Shown: piece after piece, positions 18,883 through 27,399 of the stretch
Layout: each line of letters opens with the position of its first letter
Position numbering within the stretch: position 1 is the stretch's first letter
Origin: Flavobacterium tibetense
Lineage (GTDB): Bacteria > Bacteroidota > Bacteroidia > Flavobacteriales > Flavobacteriaceae
Length of the DNA: 64,000 nucleotides
Direction of reading: 5' to 3'
NCBI RefSeq assembly: GCF_003293845.1
Contig: NZ_QLST01000007.1
Location: 62,001 to 126,000, forward strand
Position numbers and translations under genes: made by a program
The notes under the pieces: model-generated
The model's database searches: none
Seen by the model: the letters and a program-made list of their open reading frames with translations, nothing else
Told to the model about the DNA's origin: nothing

Positions 18883-19571
18883 TGGAAAGCAAAATTGATG
18901 AAAAATCCTCGGGTTTGCATGCTTCCAATGTTTCCAGTCCATGGACTATTAGGGTCATTATCGCGAATTAACTCATCTTTGGTACTGAAAACACCACGAA
19001 TGGATGGGGAAAACTTGAAATATTCAAAGTAAATGTCAATTCCAAAACCAATTTCATAAAAACTGGTCCATTTTGTCATTCTGAAACGGCCGTTTTCATT
19101 GTCTTCTTGAATATCGGAATTACTTCCTAAATTTAGCGATGTAGATAAACCACCAATTAAATATGGTTTGATATTTCCTGTTCGTTGTGCAGAAAATTTC
19201 AATAAAAAAGGCAAATGAATATAAGTTGATTTTACTTCACGTAAACGATCTACTGAGTCTTCAATTAAAGGATAGGTCAGATTTCTTTGGGTAATAAATA
19301 AACCAGGTTCAAAACGAAAATCAATATGATCAGTCAAACGTAAATTTCCAATTAGACCAACATTAAATCCTAAACCAGAACTTACTTCAATATCTTGCGT
19401 GGGTTCTAAATAATCGAACTTAAAATCGGCACTGTTCATGCCTAAATAATAACCCCAATGCACACGCTGTTTATCAAAATTCTCTTTATTGATTAATGGG
19501 TCTTTACCAAAAATACCAAATTGAGCCGTTGCCCAATTCGAAATTAATAATAAAAGAAATAACTTTTTCAT
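18879..19571 (-). CDS. porT: Type IX secretion system protein PorT
   Basis: Outer-membrane beta-barrel protein of the PorT family, required for T9SS function and gliding in Flavobacterium. The start at 19571 gives MKKLFLLLLISNWATAQ, a clear signal peptide; an in-frame upstream Met at 19610 lies inside ubiE and is rejected. The mature protein begins FGIFGKDPLINKENFDKQ and contains HWGYYLGMNSADFKFDY, as in PorT homologues, followed by alternating beta strands and a C-terminal aromatic end (FFINFAFH). It starts one base after the ubiE stop, and the ubiE-porT pairing is common in Bacteroidota. It fits with the T9SS cargo genes at 21-38 kb. Confidence 0.88.
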   Translation of the reverse strand: MKKLFLLLLISNWATAQFGIFGKDPLINKENFDKQRVHWGYYLGMNSADFKFDYLEPTQDIEVSSGLGFNVGLIGNLRLTDHIDFRFEPGLFITQRNLTYPLIEDSVDRLREVKSTYIHLPFLLKFSAQRTGNIKPYLIGGLSTSLNLGSNSDIQEDNENGRFRMTKWTSFYEIGFGIDIYFEYFKFSPSIRGVFSTKDELIRDNDPNSPWTGNIGSMQTRGFFINFAFH

Positions 19572-19572
19572 A

Positions 19573-20304
19573 TTAGTGTTTAGAAGCGATATAAATGGTT
19601 GCCGCGCCAAAAGTTTGCGGTAAATCTCGTACTTCTATAAACCCAATTTTTCTCAAAATATTGTTTAACACTTCTCCAAATGGAAAATTTTGTGCCGAAG
19701 TAGATAAATATTGATAGGCTTTTTTGTCTTTTGAAAACAACTTACCAATGGTTGGCATGATAAAATTGGTGTACAAATAATAGCCTTGTTTGAAAGGAAA
19801 TTTAGTTGGTACAGAAGTTTCCAAAATGATAAATTGGCCACCTGGTTTTAAAGTTCTTAAGATTTCATGTAAACCTTTTTCAAGATCTTCGAAATTTCTT
19901 ACACCATATGCTACGGTGATAACATCAAAATAATTGTCAGGATAAGGAATGTTTTCGCCATCGCCTAACACCATTTGAATTTTTGAATCTAGTTTTTGAG
20001 CTTCTATTTTTTTCTTCCCAATGTCTAGCATGCCTTGAGAAATGTCTAAACCAATGATTTCTGTAGCCGAAGTTTGAGCAAACAAAATAGCCAAATCTCC
20101 TGTTCCAGTTGCAATGTCTAAGATGGATTTGGGTTGTTTAGTTGCTGCCATTTTCAAGATCTTCTTTTTCCATTTGGCATCTGTTCCAAAAGAAATTACT
20201 CTGTTTAAGCCGTCGTAATTTTCGGAAATGGTATCAAACATTTGGGCAACTTGTTCTTTTTTACCCAATTCGGAATCTTTATATGGTGTGATGTTTTTTG
20301 ACAT
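19573..20304 (-). CDS. ubiE: Demethylmenaquinone methyltransferase
   Basis: SAM-dependent C-methyltransferase for the last step of menaquinone synthesis (UbiE/MenG family). The start at 20304 (MSKNITPYKDSELGKKEQV) gives 243 residues; the frame extends to 20376 but runs through the promoter at 20323-20351. Motifs: SENYDGLNRVISFG, the SAM loop LDIATGTGDLAIL, GLDISQGMLDIGKKK, VAYGVRNFEDLEKGL, and the C-terminal FGAATIYIASKH. It leads the ubiE-porT operon. Confidence 0.95.
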   Translation of the reverse strand: MSKNITPYKDSELGKKEQVAQMFDTISENYDGLNRVISFGTDAKWKKKILKMAATKQPKSILDIATGTGDLAILFAQTSATEIIGLDISQGMLDIGKKKIEAQKLDSKIQMVLGDGENIPYPDNYFDVITVAYGVRNFEDLEKGLHEILRTLKPGGQFIILETSVPTKFPFKQGYYLYTNFIMPTIGKLFSKDKKAYQYLSTSAQNFPFGEVLNNILRKIGFIEVRDLPQTFGAATIYIASKH

Positions 20305-20322
20305 GGCAACAGTTTTGGAACA

Positions 20323-20351
20323 CAAAAGTACTGATAAAAATTCAAATTCAA
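20323..20351 (-). promoter_or_regulatory. Promoter of the ubiE-porT operon
   Basis: On the minus strand TTG (complement of 20349-20351), 18 bases, then TACTTTTG (complement of 20323-20330). The ATG at 20304 follows shortly after the expected start of transcription, which supports the shorter ubiE start. Confidence 0.7.
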
Positions 20352-20401
20352 GGACAAGTTCAAAAATCAACTTCAAAAATCAAAAAAACCAAAATGAATT
20401 T

Positions 20402-20452
20402 GAAAAAATCTTTGTGAACTTTGTGCCTTCTTTGTGTGCTTAGTGGTTGAAT
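20402..20452. repeat. CTTTGTG short-spaced repeat in the ubiE-folA spacer
   Basis: Three copies of CTTTGTG begin at 20410, 20419 and 20430, followed by gcttagtggttg. The rest of the 208-base spacer holds only the ubiE promoter. A similar pair (CTTTGTT, CTTTGTG) occurs at 22437-22453. It looks like a dispersed intergenic repeat, not a gene. Confidence 0.45.
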
Positions 20453-20512
20453 TCAAATTCCAATAGCTGTAATTCTAAAAATCCGAACATCCGAAAATCT
20501 TTCCTCTAAAGT

Positions 20513-21004
20513 CTATTGTCTTTTTCTAACATAAGTTAAAAAGGTAAAAGCGAATTCGTGCTTTTCGTCTGCTGGATGAAATTCATCGTGCGTGAGTTGC
20601 CATTCGTTTTCGTCAATTGCAGGAAAAAAAGTATCGGCATCCACTACAGCATGTACGCGAGTGAGTTCGATGGAATCGGCAAAGGGTAAGGCTTGTTTGT
20701 AAATTTCGCCGCCGCCAATGATAAAGTTAGTTGCGTTTTCAGGACAAGCAGCAATGGCTTTTTCTAAGCTTGAAACCACAATACAACCTTCAGGGACACT
20801 ATAATCTTTTTGACGCGTGATAATAATGTGTGTGCGATTAGGTAAAGGTTTTGGGAAACTTTCAAAAGTTTTTCTTCCCATAATAATGTGATGTCCGGTT
20901 GTTAAAGCTTTAAAACGCTTGAAATCATTAGGCAAATGCCAAACTAAATCGTTGTTTTTTCCTAATGCGTTATTTTCTGATGCGGCTGCGATAATCGTTA
21001 ACAT
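20513..21004 (-). CDS. folA: Dihydrofolate reductase
   Basis: NADPH-dependent reductase that regenerates tetrahydrofolate, needed because thymidylate synthase (thyA in this window) oxidises the folate cofactor. At 163 residues it has the usual length. Motifs are NALGKNNDLVWHLPNDFKRFK (substrate loop and active-site Asp), MGRKTFESFPKPLPNR (NADPH binding) and FIIGGGEIYKQALPFAD. It stands alone on the minus strand, separate from thyA at 39.1 kb. Confidence 0.96.
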   Translation of the reverse strand: MLTIIAAASENNALGKNNDLVWHLPNDFKRFKALTTGHHIIMGRKTFESFPKPLPNRTHIIITRQKDYSVPEGCIVVSSLEKAIAACPENATNFIIGGGEIYKQALPFADSIELTRVHAVVDADTFFPAIDENEWQLTHDEFHPADEKHEFAFTFLTYVRKRQ

Positions 21005-21149
21005 AGCAATATAAAATTGAAGCGCTAAGGTAATGATTTTGGAAGAATATTCTGAGTATGTAATAACAATTTATTCTGTTAATCTAATTTTTAATTGCCT
21101 AGTTGTTCTTTATTGTTTTTGTTAGAAAACTTTATATTATTTTTTTAAA

Positions 21150-21185
21150 AAAAACTCTTGATTAAAATTGTAATCAAGAGTTTTT
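21150..21185 (-). terminator. Intrinsic terminator downstream of the 21192-22157 gene
   Basis: Perfect inverted repeat aaaaactcttgatta (21150-21164) / taatcaagagttttt (21171-21185), loop aaattg, followed on the minus strand by a run of T. It sits six bases after the stop of the sorting-domain gene. Confidence 0.85.
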
Positions 21186-21191
21186 GTCTTT

Positions 21192-22157
21192 TTATTCTTT
21201 AATTATTTTTCCGTTTTGCTTAAAACCATCTTCATCTGTAATTTCATAAAAGTAAATTCCAGGGGATAACTTTTCAAGGTTAATGTTGTTATTTTTTTTG
21301 TTTTCACTAATAAGTTCTTTACCAGTACTGTCATAAATAGAAATTTTTGGGTTATTCAAATTATCTCCATTAAAATTTATTGATTTTGAAGTTGGGTTTG
21401 GATATAGTTTTATCTCGTTTTTCATATTCTTGAAAATATCTCCCATACCCATTTCGCAATCAGGATGTAAAAAGCATGTAGGAGTATTTGATCCAGAAAT
21501 ACCTGGTATCGGATAACCTGATTGAATTGATCTGTAATATTTTGTCTGTGATCCATTTGAAACTTTTAAAGCAAAACTTTTAACAGGGTTATCGGGACAT
21601 AATTCTCTAAAAGTTGGATTTTGAGTAAAGAACGTTAATAAATCCCCATTTTTAAATTTAAAGTACCATGTGAAATCTAACCCTGCTGAGGAAATTGGTG
21701 TTCCGTAAGGTCCTCCTATGTAACCATAATTTAAGGTTCCTTCACTGTTAATGTCGCTTGGGTATACTGGGTCAAAACCAAAGCAATTTTCCTTTGGTAA
21801 AGGTACAGGTCCATTTACAACATAACCATTAAAACAGCAAGTATGACAACCATTTTCATCAAAATAAGTCAAATTTAAAGTAAATGGACCTACAATAACA
21901 CCTTGAATTTGAACACTTTGCCCCATGTCAGAGCCTACTATCTTTATTGTTCCTACTGTTTGATTATCAGATGATAATGGGTCGTTGTTTATATCCCAAT
22001 CATAACAATTTGAACATTGCGCAATTTGATTAGATGTAAATGTTGCTGTTGCACCTAACGGAATATTCAGACTGCCTGAAATACAACTTGTATTGCATTG
22101 TGCATTACTAAAAATTGAAAAGCTAATTAGTAATAAAGTTAAAAAATTTAGTTTCAT
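21192..22157 (-). CDS. Secreted protein with T9SS type A sorting domain
   Basis: 321 residues: signal peptide about 1-19 (FSNAQ), a Cys-containing beta-rich region, and a C-terminal type A sorting domain (about 250-321; KLYPNPTSKSINF, ISIYDSTGKELI, LSPGIYFYEI, ending NGKIIKE). The sorting domain sends the protein across the outer membrane through the type IX system and is usually removed. The middle part has paired Cys (NAQCNTSC, CSNCYDWDIN, GCHTCCFNG) and may be an Ig-like or PKD-like fold, but I recognise no catalytic motif. Unlike its neighbours it lacks the YWSSP/GNPYPSA module. Confidence 0.87.
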   Translation of the reverse strand: MKLNFLTLLLISFSIFSNAQCNTSCISGSLNIPLGATATFTSNQIAQCSNCYDWDINNDPLSSDNQTVGTIKIVGSDMGQSVQIQGVIVGPFTLNLTYFDENGCHTCCFNGYVVNGPVPLPKENCFGFDPVYPSDINSEGTLNYGYIGGPYGTPISSAGLDFTWYFKFKNGDLLTFFTQNPTFRELCPDNPVKSFALKVSNGSQTKYYRSIQSGYPIPGISGSNTPTCFLHPDCEMGMGDIFKNMKNEIKLYPNPTSKSINFNGDNLNNPKISIYDSTGKELISENKKNNNINLEKLSPGIYFYEITDEDGFKQNGKIIKE

Positions 22158-22339
22158 TTTTAAAAAATTAAATTTGCGCCTACTATTATTATAGGGTATC
22201 TGTTCAGCTTCTTTTCCCCATCTCGGATAGCAAATGGTTAAATTTGTAACTTTTGTTTAATTCTCACTTTAAATCAAAGTTCAGTAAGCAATCAGCTAAT
22301 AAAGTTTTAATCCTTGATTTTACAAATTAAAAAAAAGAA

Positions 22340-22380
22340 AAAATAAAAATTTTACGGTTTTACCGTAAAATTTTTATTTT
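22340..22380 (-). terminator. Perfect 19-bp palindrome, terminator-like on the minus strand
   Basis: Left arm 22340-22358 and right arm 22362-22380 are exact reverse complements with a TTT loop; the core is tttacggt/accgtaaa. On the minus strand it is followed by a long T-rich stretch, so it can act as a second terminator after the 22533-24359 gene. The plus-strand end also forms a TATTTTTG box (22375-22382). Confidence 0.5.
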
Positions 22381-22461
22381 TGTAGTTCAATGTGTTTTAA
22401 ATTTAAAAAGTAACTTCAAAAAAACGCTGTGTAAAACTTTGTTAGACTTTGTGCTACAAAC

Positions 22462-22502
22462 CCAAAACAAAAAACCATCCGCTCTCAAAAAACGAATGGC
22501 TT
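22462..22502 (-). terminator. Intrinsic terminator of the 22533-24359 gene
   Basis: On the minus strand agccattcg pairs (two G-U pairs) with cggatggtt and is followed by ttttgttttggg. It lies about 30 bases after the stop codon. Confidence 0.65.
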
Positions 22503-22532
22503 TATACATTAGACCTCTACCCAATCTAACTT

Positions 22533-24359
22533 TTATTTTCTATATACCGAAACTTTTTTATCTAACGAAAGCCCGTCATTGGTTTTTAAAGTTACGATGT
22601 AAATGCCATCACTTAAACTAGCCGTAGCGACTTCAATTTGTGATGCAGTTCCTAATTTGGTTTTGTTAATCACTCGTTTACCTGTTACATCATACATTTC
22701 TAATGCGATAATGTCTTTGTTTAAAGTATTTACAATAGTTAACATACTATTGGTGTTATTTTGAAACACTTGTAACGAAGCTAAAACATCGTCTGGAGTA
22801 GTTAGTGTATCATTGAAATTTTTGAATGTGATTTCGAAACGTGTTTTATTGTCTCCAGCTGGTAAAGTCATGTCAAACATACCCTCTTTAATATCATAAT
22901 AAATGTCATTTTCTTTGTCGTGAATGTACACTTTTTGGTTGGCATCAAAACCGTACAATACATCTACTACTTTAATTTTAAAATTGGTTTGTGTTTGGTT
23001 ACGGAATCCAACAGGAATTCTTTTCTCTATATCAAAATTCGTAATATTTATTACATATTCATGAGGCGAACCTTCTACTATATAATAAAACTCAGCAGCT
23101 TCATTTGAAGGTAAACGACCGTCAAAACCATAATCAAAACCATCAGTTGTTGTTGAATCAAATCCTAATGTTGTTGGGCGAATGCCACCATTGTTGTACA
23201 TCGCATGAATGCGTAATTGTGGCGCAAATCCTTTTTTAACTTGCGTGTAATCCGTTCCAGCTACATTTGGTATTGCTTCGAAATATTCCGATGATTCTTC
23301 CGCATTCGCATTTCTAGCAAATTCGGATTGATTTACAGCACCTTCTCTTCTGAAAACTCTAAAAGAATTGCGCATCGCTACACTGCCACTAGCTGTTCCT
23401 CTCACCATAAAACCTTGACCTACTGGTGTGAATCTTCTTTCAAAAACAGTTCCTGAAATACCTAAATCGGTTTCACTTCCTCCATTGTTATCGTAGTTCC
23501 AAAAAGCAGCTGGTGTATAACCGCCTCCAGGTGTGTAAACCCCGTAACCACCACTGTACGCATCAATATAATGTGAATTCACCACCACTTGCTCCCAAAA
23601 ATACGCTTGCCCATTGATCACAGCTGCATTTTCAGGATCCAATAAAAACGCATTCAAATCAATAGCACTTGCATACGGATTGCCGATTAACGTGTAATTA
23701 TCTGTTGAAACTAAATTGGTAATAATTCCATCGTTTGGTTTTCCTCTAAAGTCATAGCGTTGACGGCTTCCTGCGTTATTGGTAACTCCGTCTGCAGCAT
23801 CAGCAATTAAGCCATCACTTCCTGAAGTTCCTTTCATGGTAAAACCCAAACCTGGTGCAATGGTATTTGCTGCTCCAACAAAGTTCCATTGGGCATAAAC
23901 AGTTGAAGTAGTAAAAGTATGAATCCAACGTTGTGCAATAGCTAAAGGATTAGCTGCTCCATCCAAATTTCCATAAGGTAAAATAGTTGCGGGAACACTT
24001 GAAGTTAAACCCGAAGGTCTATTTAATCTAGAAATTCCAAAAGTGGTGTTTCCTGTTGCTGCATTTGGCAATCCTACTGGAGAACACCAATAATTATATT
24101 GGAAATTATTAACTGTTCCTTCTTGGTAAACCGAAAGGTTTCCTAAACCAACATTGGCACTTGTACTAGGAGTAGCTTGTAACAATTGTGATTGGTTACG
24201 CAAAAAGAAATTACTTTCGTTATCTAAATTAACTTCTTCCGACACATAAACAAATTCATCGTTTACCAATACAAAGCTATTTGGACTTACATACATTTGT
24301 GCCTGTGTGAACACGAAGCAACCAATAGCCAGAAATGAAAAGTGTAATTTTTTACTCAT
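22533..24359 (-). CDS. Secreted T9SS type A cargo protein with YWSSP/GNPYPSA module
   Basis: 608 residues: signal peptide about 1-20 (FTQAQ). A long conserved module follows, with NYWCSPVGLPN, GLGFTMKGTSG, YTLIGNPYASAIDLNAFLLD, VGQGFMVRG, AMRNSFRVFRR, PQLRIHAM, YVINITNFD and KVYIHDKENDIYYDIKEG. A type A sorting domain ends it (LQVFQNNTNSMLTIVN, LEMYDVTGKRVINK, LSDGIYIVTL, ending KKVSVYRK). The module is the same type seen in the three plus-strand proteins that follow. No enzyme motif is visible; a structural or adhesive role is inferred. A -7-like box (TATATTTG on this strand) lies at 24387-24394. Confidence 0.88.
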   Translation of the reverse strand: MSKKLHFSFLAIGCFVFTQAQMYVSPNSFVLVNDEFVYVSEEVNLDNESNFFLRNQSQLLQATPSTSANVGLGNLSVYQEGTVNNFQYNYWCSPVGLPNAATGNTTFGISRLNRPSGLTSSVPATILPYGNLDGAANPLAIAQRWIHTFTTSTVYAQWNFVGAANTIAPGLGFTMKGTSGSDGLIADAADGVTNNAGSRQRYDFRGKPNDGIITNLVSTDNYTLIGNPYASAIDLNAFLLDPENAAVINGQAYFWEQVVVNSHYIDAYSGGYGVYTPGGGYTPAAFWNYDNNGGSETDLGISGTVFERRFTPVGQGFMVRGTASGSVAMRNSFRVFRREGAVNQSEFARNANAEESSEYFEAIPNVAGTDYTQVKKGFAPQLRIHAMYNNGGIRPTTLGFDSTTTDGFDYGFDGRLPSNEAAEFYYIVEGSPHEYVINITNFDIEKRIPVGFRNQTQTNFKIKVVDVLYGFDANQKVYIHDKENDIYYDIKEGMFDMTLPAGDNKTRFEITFKNFNDTLTTPDDVLASLQVFQNNTNSMLTIVNTLNKDIIALEMYDVTGKRVINKTKLGTASQIEVATASLSDGIYIVTLKTNDGLSLDKKVSVYRK

Positions 24360-24858
24360 AGTGCTAGTGATTTATTGGTTATTTAACAAATATATTAAAA
24401 AATACTTAACAATAAATAAATTTTGTTAAAAAATTACAAATAAAAGCAAACAGCAATTAACTATCCTTAGTTTATTGCATTTTAAGATGTAAATTACCAC
24501 AAAGCCTTTTTTATTGCACATAAACCAATAAAACACCTGTAAGAATGCTGTTTTTACAAATAACATATAATATGAGTTGATTTTATTGAATTATCATCAG
24601 TATATTAGAATTTTAACTTCATAAAAATTCTTAAATCATATACAGTTAATACATAAACAGTAAATTAGTTAAAAAACATAAGTCACTTACAATCAAGTTT
24701 TTATGTTTTTATACATGGATTTGCTTATTTAATCATAAGTTAAATTTATTATGCATGCATAGTTATTTTACTGAGTAGCAGTACTTTTGTATCGAAGTAA
24801 TAAGTGTATCTTGTTTTGGAATAACTGTTGCTTTGTTAAAACAATTGAATTAAATACT
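24360..24858. other. AT-rich divergent intergenic region
   Basis: About 500 bases between two divergent T9SS cargo genes, very rich in A/T. It contains promoter-like boxes on both strands (24387-24394 minus, 24782-24789 plus) and the near-palindrome atgcatgcat at about 24751. No open frame or RNA gene is supported. Confidence 0.6.
24782..24789 (+). promoter_or_regulatory. -7 promoter element of the 24859 gene
   Basis: TACTTTTG, an exact TAnnTTTG match, 70 bases before the ATG; no clear TTG upstream. It shows that the frame beginning at the TTG of 24787 is untranslated leader. Confidence 0.5.
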
Positions 24859-26922
24859 ATGAGAAAAATTACATTTTTAGTCCTTTTATTCTTCCCCCTT
24901 TACATTTTTTCACAAAACACCGTTACCGGTAGTTATTCATTAAACAACAATACTTCTTTTCCAAGTGCTGTTGGTTTTGGAAATGGAAACTGTGGTAATG
25001 GTAATACTACCACTATTACAATTAACGGTGATTTAAACTTAAACGGCAGAACATTAGAATTAAGAAATGTAAACTTAATTGTTTTGGGTAATTTAAATGG
25101 TAGCGGAACTATTAGTAGTTGCACAAACAACTCTACCTTATGTATAAGAGGAGTTATTCAAAATAACCCAACACTTAACGTGACACAAAACACCAATTGC
25201 CAAGTTCCTCCATGTACAAAAACTTGGAATGGATCTCAAGGCTCAAATTGGAATAATGGTGCTAACTGGACACCAACTGGAGTTCCAACTATTAATTGCG
25301 ATGTTTTTATCAGTAATACCATTCCTTGTGTTATTGATGTAACTAATGCAGTAGCGAAATCGATTTCAGTAACGAATACCGCTTCAGTAACAGTAACAAA
25401 AGACAATAGTATTAAAGTTAAAGAAAATGTCACTGTTGGTGCCTCTGCTTCTTTTCTTTTAGAAAATGCTGCAAGTTTAATCCAAATTGATAATAGTACC
25501 AACATTGGCAACATTACCATGAAACGCAATACTAATATCACAAAAATGGACTATGTGTATTGGTCATCGCCAGTAGAAAACTTCAATGTATCACAAGTAT
25601 CTCCTAACTCTTCATTGATTTACAAATGGCTACCAACTGTTGCCACCAATTTGAATGGATTTGGAAATTGGGCAAATGCTTCTAATGAAATAATGACCAA
25701 AGGAAAAGGATATATCGTGAGAGGACCAAATCATTTTAGTAATGCAACTTCACAACTTTTTACAGCTACTTTTATTGGTACACCAAATAATGGTACTATC
25801 ACAACTCCTATAACAAGAGGAAACTATACAGGGCCAAATTACTTTTCAGGAAATGTAAAAGTAACGGAAGACGATGATAACTGGAACTTAATTGGAAATC
25901 CATACCCTTCGGCTATTGATGTGGTTAAATTTCTAAAAGCAAACCCAGCGTTAGACGGTTATGTTCATGTTTGGACACACAGTACACCTATTAGTACAAG
26001 TAACAGTTCTCCTTTTTATGGTAACTTCACCTATAACTACTCTTCAACTGATTATATTAAAATTAACGCAACCGGTTCTTCGATTAACACGTTTAAATCA
26101 GTTGTTGGCGCAGCACAAGGTTTCTTTGTTAAAATGCTTAACACTACACCAACAGCAACAAGCACAGCTACCTTTACTAATGATATGCGTGGAGAACAAG
26201 TAGCTAATAATCAATTTTTTAGAACTACTAATGAAGTAACTAGCACAACGGAAGACGAAAAACACCGAATCTGGTTAAATTTAGTTGCTCCAAACCAATT
26301 AGCTAGCAGCACACTTATTGGATATGTAACAGATGCCACAGACGGAGTTGATAGAATTTTTGACGCAGAAAGCAAGCATAAAGCCAATTTCGAAATGTAT
26401 AGCTTAATTGGTTCTCAATCATATAATATTCAAGGAAAAGCACTTCCTTTTACAGATAACGATGAAATTTCATTGGGCTACACTACCAATCAAGAAGGAA
26501 TTCACACTTTTGGATTAGCAGCTGTTGATGGTCTATTCGAAGGAAATCAAACCATCTATTTGAAAGATTTAGAACTTGGCATTGTACACAATTTAAAAGA
26601 AGCCCCTTATACGTTTACTTCTGTATCGGGTCGTTTTCACAACCGTTTTGCGCTTATATTTAACAATGAAACATTAGGTAACGAAGATTTTATTACTACC
26701 AATGGCGTTACAGTATACACAAATAATACGATAAATGTAACAGCTTCTAGCAACATCAAGTCGGTAACGGTTTATGATGTATTAGGAAGAACTTTAGAAA
26801 CGGCAAGAAACGTAAACAATACAAATGTATCGTTAAACGGAATTGCTAAAACACTAAGTGCTCTTGTAGTTATCGTAGAATTAGAAAACAATGTAGTAAT
26901 TTCTAAAAAAACAGTTTATTAA
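24859..26922 (+). CDS. Secreted T9SS type A cargo protein with YWSSP/GNPYPSA module
   Basis: 687 residues from ATG 24859 (MRKITFLVLLFFPLYIFSQ, signal peptide). An N-terminal repetitive Asn/Thr/Gly region could form a small beta-helix (NGDLNLNGRTLELRN). It is followed by a WNGSQGSNWNNGANW segment with GVPTINCDVFI, typical of surface proteins of this phylum. The long shared module then runs from DYVYWSSPVENF through NWNLIGNPYPSAIDVVKFL, GAAQGFFVKM, HRIWLNLVAP, GIHTFGLAAVDGLF and IYLKDLELGIVHNLKEAPYTFT. The sorting domain covers about the last 75 residues (SVTVYDVLGRTLET). Its final 240 bases are about 91 per cent identical to the end of the 27400 gene. Function is probably surface or adhesin-like (inference). 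Confidence 0.87.
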   Translation: MRKITFLVLLFFPLYIFSQNTVTGSYSLNNNTSFPSAVGFGNGNCGNGNTTTITINGDLNLNGRTLELRNVNLIVLGNLNGSGTISSCTNNSTLCIRGVIQNNPTLNVTQNTNCQVPPCTKTWNGSQGSNWNNGANWTPTGVPTINCDVFISNTIPCVIDVTNAVAKSISVTNTASVTVTKDNSIKVKENVTVGASASFLLENAASLIQIDNSTNIGNITMKRNTNITKMDYVYWSSPVENFNVSQVSPNSSLIYKWLPTVATNLNGFGNWANASNEIMTKGKGYIVRGPNHFSNATSQLFTATFIGTPNNGTITTPITRGNYTGPNYFSGNVKVTEDDDNWNLIGNPYPSAIDVVKFLKANPALDGYVHVWTHSTPISTSNSSPFYGNFTYNYSSTDYIKINATGSSINTFKSVVGAAQGFFVKMLNTTPTATSTATFTNDMRGEQVANNQFFRTTNEVTSTTEDEKHRIWLNLVAPNQLASSTLIGYVTDATDGVDRIFDAESKHKANFEMYSLIGSQSYNIQGKALPFTDNDEISLGYTTNQEGIHTFGLAAVDGLFEGNQTIYLKDLELGIVHNLKEAPYTFTSVSGRFHNRFALIFNNETLGNEDFITTNGVTVYTNNTINVTASSNIKSVTVYDVLGRTLETARNVNNTNVSLNGIAKTLSALVVIVELENNVVISKKTVY

Positions 26923-26950
26923 AAAATAATTCCCATTTTAAATTTAATTT

Positions 26951-26981
26951 AAAAAACGTCAGTAAAGCACTGGCGTTTTTT
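26951..26981 (+). terminator. Intrinsic terminator
   Basis: aaaaaacgtcagt (26951-26963), loop aaagc, actggcgtttttt (26969-26981): a 13-bp stem with one G-T pair ending in a T run, 28 bases after the stop at 26922. Confidence 0.85.
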
Positions 26982-27399
26982 GTTTATAAACCAAAACCAA
27001 AACGACTCAAAAATTCCTTACCAAAAAGTGAACCCCAACATTTTAAATTTGAAGCAGTTATATAAATAAAAAAATAATTTGTATCTTTCAAAAATCAGTT
27101 ATTCCAAAATCGACCCAGTTGTTCCAAAATTTTAACAGTTATCCTTAAAAATGACGTTTTTTGAAAATTTAAGTAAGAATTTACTTTAATTTAAGGTAAT
27201 CAAAATATGTATTTCATCGATTTTTTTATACTTTTCATCGATGATTAAAATGTTAAATAATTGACTTTCAATTGTTTAAAAAAAAAATAAAAAGTTAAAA
27301 TAAAATAAAAAAACTAAAAAATTATATTTGTTAGTAACACTTTATTAAAGATGTTACCTCCCCCACAAAGCCAAATATTTATATTAAAATTTTAATGTT
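26982..27399. other. Intergenic region upstream of the 27400 gene
   Basis: 418 AT-rich bases. The inverted pair atcgatttttt...catcgat lies at about 27217-27243. A -7 element TATATTTG is at 27323-27330 (no good TTG upstream), followed by a leader with a C-rich stretch (acctcccccac at about 27356). No gene is supported. Confidence 0.5.
27323..27330 (+). promoter_or_regulatory. -7 promoter element of the 27400 gene
   Basis: TATATTTG within TATATTTGTTAG, the same 12-mer found before the 32621 gene (32566-32577), suggesting shared control. Confidence 0.5.

Larger units (their letters stand above)
22158..22532. other. Intergenic region with two terminator-like hairpins
   Basis: 375 bases without a gene. 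It holds the upstream region of the 22157 gene (no convincing promoter found), the perfect palindrome at 22340-22380, a CTTTGTT/CTTTGTG pair at 22437-22453, and the terminator at 22462-22502. A short plus-strand reading frame from 22439 runs into the next gene and looks non-coding. Confidence 0.6.

Noticed and set aside
19572..19610. Upstream start for porT
   Set aside because: It would place 13 residues before a perfect signal peptide and overlap ubiE.
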